Below are positions 1-4,950 of a stretch of DNA of 10,829 nt, in pieces. The notes under the pieces were generated by a model. The model was not told where the DNA came from, ran no database searches, and saw only the letters and a program-made list of their open reading frames with translations. The position numbers and the translations under genes were made by a program. The first letter of the stretch is position 1, and the number at the start of each line of letters is the position of its first letter. Source of the DNA: an uncultured Clostridia bacterium (GTDB taxonomy: Bacteria > Bacillota > Clostridia > Christensenellales > Borkfalkiaceae); assembly GCA_947177495.1 (NCBI GenBank), contig CAMWUS010000033.1, positions 1-10,829 of the forward strand, given 5' to 3'.

Positions 1-453
1 GAGCTCAGTAGCCGTATAGCCGTTTATTTTGCCGAGCCTCGTATAGCCATATGAATTGCTCTCGTAAAACAGGACGATTTGATTGCCTAAATACAGCATA
101 ACGTCGCCCGCCTCGGTCGTGATTTTCGTATCGCTACTCGGAAGCGAAAACCCGAGGCTTCCTACCTTTTCAAATCCGCCGTAATCGTTTGCCGTGTAGG
201 TGATATCGCCTTGCTTCAACCGTTCTACAAGCGCGTCTACCGCGGAATTTTCGGCAAGCGTCACCTCTAGCTTATTGCCGTTTACTGTCAAATACATCTT
301 CGCAATTTCCTCTTGTTCGGAGCTGTCGTTCCCGCTGTTGTCGATATTGCCGCTTCCGATATTATCGGTATTTCCACCCGTATCACCCAAGGTGCAGGCA
401 GTCAGGCAAAACAGCGTAAAGACCGCTAAGATAATGGCTAACAGTTTTTTCAT
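1..453 (-). CDS. Cyclophilin-like domain lipoprotein, 3' end cut by window edge
   Basis: The reading frame runs from an ATG at 451-453 to the left edge: 151 codons with no stop, so the C-terminus is missing. The N-terminus is a lipoprotein signal: Met-Lys-Lys, a hydrophobic stretch, then lipobox LTAC with the lipidated Cys at residue 20. Residues 21-50 are a Gly/Asn/Asp/Ser-rich linker. From about residue 53 the sequence has the small cyclophilin-like fold (Cyclophil_like2 type): VNGNKLEVTL, a VDALVERL helix, NDYGGFEKVGSLG, a TTEAGDVMLYLGNQIVLFY strand pair and YTRLGKING. Such proteins resemble cyclophilins in fold, but peptidyl-prolyl isomerase activity is not established for this type, and the ligand is unknown. 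The gene starts 3 bases after the hydrolase stop and has no SD nearby, so its translation is probably coupled to the hydrolase. It is the third gene of the LysR-adjacent operon. The domain call is confident; the role is unknown. Confidence 0.85.
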   Translation of the reverse strand, partial: MKKLLAIILAVFTLFCLTACTLGDTGGNTDNIGSGNIDNSGNDSSEQEEIAKMYLTVNGNKLEVTLAENSAVDALVERLKQGDITYTANDYGGFEKVGSLGFSLPSSDTKITTEAGDVMLYLGNQIVLFYESNSYGYTRLGKINGYTATEL

Positions 454-456
454 GTG

Positions 457-1437
457 TCACGCCGTATGAAAATTGCCTTTAAAAAACTCGCAAAGCTTGT
501 CGAATGGAATGATATCCGTTTTATCGTACAAGTCGGTATGCACGGCGTTGGGGATGAGGTAAAGCTCCTTATTAGCGCCCTTTAAGTTTTTGTACGCGTC
601 TTTGCTGAAATAGCAGGAATGTGCCTTTTCGCCGTGAATGAGAAGCACCGCGCTCCTGATTTCATGACAGTAAGCAAGAATAGGCATATTGATAAAGGAA
701 AGCGCGGAGGTCTTGTTCCAACCGCCGTTGGAATTCAACGAACGCTTATGATAGCCGCGCGGCGTTTTGTAATAGTCGTAATAGTCCTTTACGTAAAAGG
801 GCGCGTCGGCGGGAAGCGGGTCTACAACGCCGCCGCCCAATTCGTAACCGCCGTTTTTATAATCGAGAATGCGTTGCGCATTTAACGCTTTTTTCGTTTC
901 ATAGCGCGCCTCTTCGCTGTCCGCCGCATCGAAATATCCTTTGGCGTTCACGCGCGTCATATCATACATGGTGGAAGCAACGGTCGCTTTAATTCTCGTG
1001 TCCATCGCCGCCGCATTGATTGCCATACCCCCCCAACCGCAAATGCCGATAATTCCTATCCGTTCGGGGTCTACGTCCTCACGGCAGGAAAGATAATCAA
1101 CCGCCGCGCAGAAATCCTCGGTATTGATATCGGGAGAAGCGACGTACCGCGGCTGACCGCCGCTCTCGCCCGTGAAAGACGGGTCGAACGCAATCGTCAA
1201 AAAGCCACGCTCCGCCATCGTTTGAGCGTATAGCCCAGACGACTGCTCTTTTACCGCGCCGAACGGACCGCACACCGCAATGGCGGGAAGCTTCCCTTTC
1301 GCGTTCTTGGGTACGTATAAATCCGCTGCAAGCGTAATGCCGTAGCGGTTATGAAAGGTCACTTTTTCGTGATTGACCTTTTCGCTCTTGGGGAACACCT
1401 TATCCCACTCTTTCCCTAAATTCAATTTCTCTTGCAT
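457..1437 (-). CDS. Alpha/beta hydrolase with Cys nucleophile (YcjY/dienelactone hydrolase-like)
   Basis: This is a complete 326-residue alpha/beta hydrolase with no signal peptide, presumably cytoplasmic. The nucleophile elbow is GICGWGG at residues 131-137, with Cys133 where most esterases have Ser, as in dienelactone hydrolase-like and YcjY-like families. A likely acidic residue is Glu270 in LLIHGEKAHS. The catalytic His is His300 in NAVHTDLYD, matching the G-x-x-H-x-D-L-Y-D ending usual in this family. An oxyanion-region CGPFGAVKEQ sits at 56-65. A hydrophobic, Tyr-rich cap lies at about 155-250. The substrate is unknown; a small ester or thioester is plausible. The ATG start has an AAGGAG site (1446-1451) eight bases upstream, lying inside the end of the acetyltransferase gene. 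The gap to that gene is 5 bases, so the two are in one operon. A run of seven G residues encodes part of the nucleophile elbow. Confidence 0.9.
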   Translation of the reverse strand: MQEKLNLGKEWDKVFPKSEKVNHEKVTFHNRYGITLAADLYVPKNAKGKLPAIAVCGPFGAVKEQSSGLYAQTMAERGFLTIAFDPSFTGESGGQPRYVASPDINTEDFCAAVDYLSCREDVDPERIGIIGICGWGGMAINAAAMDTRIKATVASTMYDMTRVNAKGYFDAADSEEARYETKKALNAQRILDYKNGGYELGGGVVDPLPADAPFYVKDYYDYYKTPRGYHKRSLNSNGGWNKTSALSFINMPILAYCHEIRSAVLLIHGEKAHSCYFSKDAYKNLKGANKELYLIPNAVHTDLYDKTDIIPFDKLCEFFKGNFHTA

Positions 1438-1442
1438 GTTCG

Positions 1443-2012
1443 TTACTCCTTAATTGTCTTGATTATTTTTGCAGGCACGCCGCCGACGACGGTGTTTGCG
1501 GGAACGTCTTTGGTGACGACTGCGCCCGCGGCGACGACCGCGCCGTTCCCTACGCTCACGCCTGCGAGAACGGTAGCATGTGCGCCGATCCAAACGCCGT
1601 TTCCTATCTTGATGGGAGCGGGCGTCATGTTCGCGCGCTTTTGAGGCAACAAGTCATGGTTGAGCGTTGCCAAAACAACCTGTTGACCGATCAGCACGTT
1701 GTCGCCGATTTCAATTCCCCCCTGATCTTGAAAACAACACCCCGAATTGATGAACACGTTTTTGCCTATCGTAATGTTCTGTCCGTAATCGGTATAAAAG
1801 GGCGGAAACAAGCCGAACGTTTCGTCCACCTCTTTCCCCGTGAGCTCGGAAAACAGCTTGCGCAACTCTTCGGGCGTGCGGTAAGTGTTGTTCATTTCCA
1901 TCGTGATTCTTCTTGCCCTCTGCGCCCCTTCGTGCATATGCAGGTGCATTTCGGAATTCGCCACGATATAAGTGCTTTTCGCCATTTCCCTTTTAAATTC
2001 TTCCGCGTTCAT
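1443..2012 (-). CDS. Maltose/galactoside-type sugar O-acetyltransferase (LbH family)
   Basis: The gene encodes 189 residues, the usual length for the Maa/LacA/NodL family, which transfers acetyl from acetyl-CoA to sugar hydroxyls. The N-terminal helical part ends in NNTYRTPEELRKLFSELTG (41-59). After FGLFPPFYTDYG (66-77) comes a left-handed beta-helix of hexapeptide repeats: ITIGKNVFI, IEIGDNVLIG, IKIGNGVWIG, ATVLAGVSVGNGAVVAAGAV. It ends with the family signature VTKDVPANTVVGGVPAK. His119 in ATLNHD corresponds to the catalytic His. In-frame ATG 2010-2012 is the farthest upstream start before a TAA stop at 2022-2024. An AAGGA lies only one base before it, too close to act as SD; the promoter places +1 at the ATG itself. 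Met10 is a possible alternative start. The acceptor is unknown; many relatives are annotated only by similarity. It is the first gene of the three-gene operon. Confidence 0.92.
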   Translation of the reverse strand: MNAEEFKREMAKSTYIVANSEMHLHMHEGAQRARRITMEMNNTYRTPEELRKLFSELTGKEVDETFGLFPPFYTDYGQNITIGKNVFINSGCCFQDQGGIEIGDNVLIGQQVVLATLNHDLLPQKRANMTPAPIKIGNGVWIGAHATVLAGVSVGNGAVVAAGAVVTKDVPANTVVGGVPAKIIKTIKE

Positions 2013-2018
2013 ATCCTT

Positions 2019-2047
2019 ATTTTATGCGGTTTTTGCTTGTATGTCAA
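2019..2047 (-). promoter_or_regulatory. Sigma70 promoter for the acetyltransferase operon, predicted leaderless
   Basis: Read on the minus strand, there is a perfect -35 TTGACA (2042-2047), a 17-base spacer, and -10 TAAAAT (2019-2024). Six bases separate the -10 from the ATG at 2012, so the expected transcription start is the A of the start codon. Confidence 0.8.
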
Positions 2048-2064
2048 ATACTTATATTTTATGA
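2044..2064. promoter_or_regulatory. Possible LysR binding site (imperfect dyad)
   Basis: TCAAATA (2044-2050) and TTTATGA (2058-2064) form an imperfect inverted repeat with 5 of 7 pairs matching around a 7-base AT-rich centre. It overlaps the -35 of the leftward promoter and lies just upstream of the rightward -35. That is where a LysR-type regulator would both control the target operon and repress itself. The match is weak and AT-rich DNA gives such dyads by chance. Confidence 0.3.
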
Positions 2065-2074
2065 CTGCCCATAA

Positions 2075-2104
2075 TTGACACGCATATCTCGTTTATGCTA
2101 TACT
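2075..2104 (+). promoter_or_regulatory. Extended -10 sigma70 promoter for the LysR gene, predicted leaderless
   Basis: TTGACA (2075-2080, 6/6), an 18-base spacer, a TGC extension (2096-2098) and TATACT (2099-2104, 5/6 to TATAAT). The -10 ends six bases before the ATG at 2111, so +1 is predicted at the start codon, and no SD precedes that ATG. Confidence 0.8.
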
Positions 2105-2110
2105 TTTGGT

Positions 2111-2986
2111 ATGGAACTGAGAGAATTAAAATATTTTTTGGCGGTCGCGCGGGAAGAGAGCATATCCAAAGCGGCGCAAGCGCTGTTTGTCACGCAGCCC
2201 AATTTATCGCGCCAAATGCAAAACCTCGAAAAAGAAATCGGGCAGCCGCTGTTTCTGCGCGGGGCGAAAAAAATTACGCTTACCGAAACGGGGCGACTGC
2301 TCCGCAAGCGCGCGGAAGAAATTTTGGAGCTTTACAACAAGACCGAAAACGAGCTTGCCTCGCCCACCGACGACGTAAGCGGCGATATTTATATCGGCGG
2401 TGGGGAGAGCTACGCGATGGGGCTGATCGCAAAGGCGGCGCGCGCCGTTCAACAGGAATACCCTAACGTAAAATATCATTTGTTCAGCGGCGACAGCGGC
2501 ACGATATCCGAACGGCTCGACAAGGGGCTGATCGACTTCGGCATTTTTATAGAGCCGTTTGATTTGAGCAAATACGAATATCTGCGCCTGCCCCTTACCG
2601 ACACTTGGGGCGTGCTCATGCGCAAGGATAGCCCGCTTGCCGAAAAAGAGTATATCACGCCCCAAGACTTGTGGGATAAGCCACTGATTCGCTCCCGTCA
2701 ATCGCTGGGCAAAAACATGATAAGCGAGTGGTTTTTAAAAAGCACGGAAGAGCTGAATATCGTGGCGACGGGCAATTTGCTTTACAATATGTCGCTCCTC
2801 GTGGAAGAGGGCGTCGGGTACGCCGTATGCCTCGATAAAATTATCAATACGGACGGCAACGCAAATCTCTGTTTCCGACCGCTGTACCCCAAACTGCAAT
2901 CCCACCTTGACGTCGCGTGGAAAAAATATCAGGTATTCCCCAAATGCGCCGAGCTCTTTTTAAAACGCTTGCGCGAGCTTTTATAA
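2111..2986 (+). CDS. LysR-type transcriptional regulator
   Basis: The start at 2111 gives 291 residues, typical for the LysR family, and begins with the classic MELRELKYFLAVAREES. An upstream in-frame start at 2075 would add 12 unrelated residues and lies in the -35 box, so it is rejected. The DNA-binding winged helix-turn-helix is at about residues 1-60: SISKAAQALFVTQPNLSRQMQNLE (17-40), then the wing G-x-PLF-x-R (44-50) and LTETGRLL. A linker helix follows to about residue 85. The periplasmic-binding-protein-like effector domain runs from GDIYIGGGES (91-100) to the end. The effector is not predictable. Divergence from the acetyltransferase operon across 98 bp implies it controls that operon and itself. 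No SD precedes the ATG; see the leaderless promoter. Confidence 0.93.
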   Translation: MELRELKYFLAVAREESISKAAQALFVTQPNLSRQMQNLEKEIGQPLFLRGAKKITLTETGRLLRKRAEEILELYNKTENELASPTDDVSGDIYIGGGESYAMGLIAKAARAVQQEYPNVKYHLFSGDSGTISERLDKGLIDFGIFIEPFDLSKYEYLRLPLTDTWGVLMRKDSPLAEKEYITPQDLWDKPLIRSRQSLGKNMISEWFLKSTEELNIVATGNLLYNMSLLVEEGVGYAVCLDKIINTDGNANLCFRPLYPKLQSHLDVAWKKYQVFPKCAELFLKRLRELL

Positions 2987-3015
2987 AACGAAATCTTAAA
3001 AAATCTATCGCGTGC

Positions 3016-3046
3016 GGGACAAACGACGGGCTTCATTCGTTATAAT
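3016..3046 (+). promoter_or_regulatory. Promoter of the propeptide-like lipoprotein gene
   Basis: There is a perfect -10 TATAAT at 3041-3046 with a poor -35 candidate GGGACA at 3016-3021 and a 19-base spacer. The expected start near 3053 gives a leader of about 40 bases. The weak -35 suggests either low basal activity or activation by another factor. Confidence 0.55.
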
Positions 3047-3056
3047 AGTGAACGAA
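3036..3056. promoter_or_regulatory. Inverted repeat over the -10 box, candidate operator
   Basis: TTCGTT (3036-3041) and AACGAA (3051-3056) are perfect six-base arms around a nine-base centre that contains most of the TATAAT box. A dimeric repressor bound here would block RNA polymerase. The orientation is not that of the clostridial SOS box (CGAAC-N4-GTTCG), so LexA is unlikely. No candidate regulator is identified. Confidence 0.4.
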
Positions 3057-3092
3057 ACAACCAATGCAAGCGTTTCGTCCATAGGGGCGTTT

Positions 3093-3614
3093 ATGAAAAA
3101 ATTCTTAATTCCGTTGTTACTTTTTGTAGCTTGTATTTTTACCTTTGCGGCGTGCGACAGTCAAGAGAATAACGACGACTATTTGGACGGCAACCTTTGC
3201 GGGGGACCGCCCCTTTACGAATCGCCGCTCGAAGAATTTATCGAAAATTTCGATAGGCATAGCCCGTTCGTGGACAACCAAGTTCTTATTATCTTAACGG
3301 AAGAAGTAAGCTTTAAAAATATCTTCCATGATTATACCGCGGAAGATTTTTTGCAAATCGGCGCGACCCAAGTGCACGAACTCGACGGAAGCACTACCGA
3401 GTCTACAGGTTTGACTTATCGCATTCGTCAATGTCTGTTGGAAGATCCGTCCGGCAATACCATTCCGGACCATTTAAAACACTATACCCGCACGTTTTGC
3501 ATCACGCTCGACAAAAAGGACGAGGATAACGTTTTGCGCGCCGTGTACCTTTTAAAACAACGGACTGATATTTATCTTGCCGAACCGAACTGGATAGAAA
3601 GTCCCGACGTTTGA
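3093..3614 (+). CDS. Small lipoprotein resembling a stand-alone subtilase propeptide (I9/fervidolysin-type)
   Basis: The start is the ATG at 3093, with AGGGG (3083-3087) five bases upstream; it gives 173 residues. An upstream in-frame GTG would put 27 residues before an obvious signal sequence and is rejected. The N-terminus is Met-Lys-Lys, a hydrophobic core, and lipobox FAAC with Cys21 as lipidation site. An acidic linker follows (22-60). From VDNQVLIILTEE (60-71) the sequence follows the layout of subtilisin-type propeptides: a first strand, a helix ending in IGATQVHEL (89-97), a strand TFCITLD (134-140), a helix DEDNVLRAVYLLKQR (143-157), and the closing IYLAEPNWI (160-168). No protease domain follows, so this is a free-standing propeptide-like protein that could inhibit or chaperone a subtilase encoded elsewhere. 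It could equally be a repurposed domain. Three extra Cys residues (36, 114, 136) are present. Lipoprotein is confident; propeptide homology is moderate. Confidence 0.75.
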   Translation: MKKFLIPLLLFVACIFTFAACDSQENNDDYLDGNLCGGPPLYESPLEEFIENFDRHSPFVDNQVLIILTEEVSFKNIFHDYTAEDFLQIGATQVHELDGSTTESTGLTYRIRQCLLEDPSGNTIPDHLKHYTRTFCITLDKKDEDNVLRAVYLLKQRTDIYLAEPNWIESPDV

Positions 3615-3627
3615 TTTCATAACACCA

Positions 3628-3674
3628 ATAGCAGAAAAGGCTCTTGAACGGATCGTTCAAGAGCCTTTTGCTAT
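3628..3674. terminator. Bidirectional intrinsic terminator
   Basis: A perfect 16-bp stem (3635-3650 with 3654-3669) with a GAT loop begins with AAAA and ends with TTTT, so it reads as a terminator on both strands. Five further pairs, ATAGC/GCTAT (3628-3632 with 3670-3674), extend it past a two-base AG bulge. It lies between convergent genes, 13 bases after the lipoprotein stop and 34 bases from the phosphorylase fusion stop. Confidence 0.9.
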
Positions 3675-3708
3675 ATTCTATAAACTTATAATTTCTCTAT
3701 TCACGAAA

Positions 3709-4908
3709 TCAACTTCTCGCCAGTGCATCAATCAATTTTTGAATGCTGTTTTCAAGAGTACTTTCACCCCAACCGAGATCCCATTCATCATTTGAGCCGC
3801 TGTCGGATATCACATATATCGCCGTTGCCTTGCGAGAACGGAAATTTGCGATTGTAAACAATCCCGCTCCTTCCATTTCAACGCACTTGGCGCCCATATC
3901 TTTTAAATAATACCGTCCTCGCCATTCGGGCTGAACGTATCCGCCGTCCGTTGTCCAATGATAACCGCGAATACAGGATATCCCCTTTTTCTCCAACTCC
4001 GTACAGAACGAATCCGTCAACTCCTTTGTCGATCCGATTAGTTCCCCCTTAAATCCGTATAATCTCGTAATAGAGGTATCGTTATAAGCCCCATTGGTAA
4101 GAACGTATTCTCCGATCTTATTCCCACCTGCAAATCCTACGTGAATAAGCTCCTTAACTCCTGCCGCATATAAATCCTCTGCTTGAGTTGCAAGCCCCGG
4201 GGAACACATCTCCCCCTTTGCAAAACCTAACTTGCTGTTATGGTTCATTACGTATATGCCCCCGCCGACGTCAAACGTAAGCGTACCGACGTTCTTTGCA
4301 AGCATTGTATCAAACAGACTGTCAGCCAATAAATAAACTCGATTGGGTACCTTTGTTTGATATTCGTCAAAATCAAGTCCCTGCAATTCGATCTCTTTGC
4401 GAACAAGAACAGACGGGGCATTATATAAAGCCGGATCTATACTAAATTCTCTTTTTCGCATAATCGAATACGACAATAATTTACCGTTTGCAACCGAATG
4501 CTCCGCTTGGCTTAAAAGCTCGTACCCCCGTTTGCGATAAAATTCGGTAGCCGGCAAGGACGCCTCTATATTTACGCACGAATAAGTCTTTATGATTTCC
4601 TTTTCCAAATAATCCATAAGCGTAGTCCCAATTCCCTTATGCTGATTATTCGGAGTGATATATACCTTTGAAATGGCGTTTTGATTTACCGTACCTGTTC
4701 CGAGAATGGTAGCATCACAACCAATCACATAGGTGTTCCCTTCTGAAATGTCTTTATTGATATTATCGCGATTGTATAATTTCAAAAAGAAATCCACCAC
4801 TTCGTTCAAATAGTATTTGGAATATATATCTTTTATTGTTTTGCTTACGATTTCATATATCTCGTCAGCCTGATCTAACCGAGCTTTTTTAACTGTTAAT
4901 TTATCCAC
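3709..4908 (-). CDS. GNAT acetyltransferase fused to nucleoside phosphorylase domain
   Basis: One 399-residue frame holds two enzymes. Residues 1-150 are a GNAT acetyltransferase: VYITPNNQHKGIGTTLMDYL (82-101) holds the acetyl-CoA loop Q-x-x-G-x-G (89-94), and ATEFYRKRGYELL (120-132) is the usual final motif. Residues from about 155 are a PNP/UDP phosphorylase fold: LIHVGFAGG (254-262), NGAYNDTSITRLYG (272-285), GYHWTTDGGYVQPE (315-328), KCVEMEGAGLFTIA (341-354) with the Glu-Met-Glu nucleoside-binding motif, and ISDS (367-370) with the conserved Asp. The second domain would cleave a nucleoside with phosphate; the first would acetylate a small amine. The GTG start has only a distant AAGGAA, 13 bases upstream. 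No alternative ATG precedes residue 98, and there is no SD before Met150, so a separate phosphorylase start is unlikely. The GNAT half is AT-rich. It sits 42 bases after the beta-galactosidase gene. Confidence 0.88.
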   Translation of the reverse strand: MDKLTVKKARLDQADEIYEIVSKTIKDIYSKYYLNEVVDFFLKLYNRDNINKDISEGNTYVIGCDATILGTGTVNQNAISKVYITPNNQHKGIGTTLMDYLEKEIIKTYSCVNIEASLPATEFYRKRGYELLSQAEHSVANGKLLSYSIMRKREFSIDPALYNAPSVLVRKEIELQGLDFDEYQTKVPNRVYLLADSLFDTMLAKNVGTLTFDVGGGIYVMNHNSKLGFAKGEMCSPGLATQAEDLYAAGVKELIHVGFAGGNKIGEYVLTNGAYNDTSITRLYGFKGELIGSTKELTDSFCTELEKKGISCIRGYHWTTDGGYVQPEWRGRYYLKDMGAKCVEMEGAGLFTIANFRSRKATAIYVISDSGSNDEWDLGWGESTLENSIQKLIDALARS

Positions 4909-4950
4909 CGCTCTTTTACACTTCCTTAGCTAAAAAATTACTTCTTTGCG

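Noticed and set aside
1578..2078. Plus-strand open frame of 166 codons opposite the acetyltransferase
   Set aside because: It covers the hexapeptide-repeat gene and the divergent promoters and shows no recognisable domain.
2075..2110. Upstream in-frame start for the LysR gene
   Set aside because: This codon lies in the -35 box, adds residues unlike any LysR N-terminus, and the canonical MELRELKYF start is at 2111.
3036..3056. SOS (LexA) box at the lipoprotein promoter
   Set aside because: The arms read TTCGTT/AACGAA with a nine-base spacer, the reverse of the clostridial CGAAC-N4-GTTCG arrangement.
4909..4950. Separate promoter for the GNAT-phosphorylase fusion gene
   Set aside because: Only a 4/6 match to a -10 box and no -35 were found in the short gap, so no promoter is annotated.
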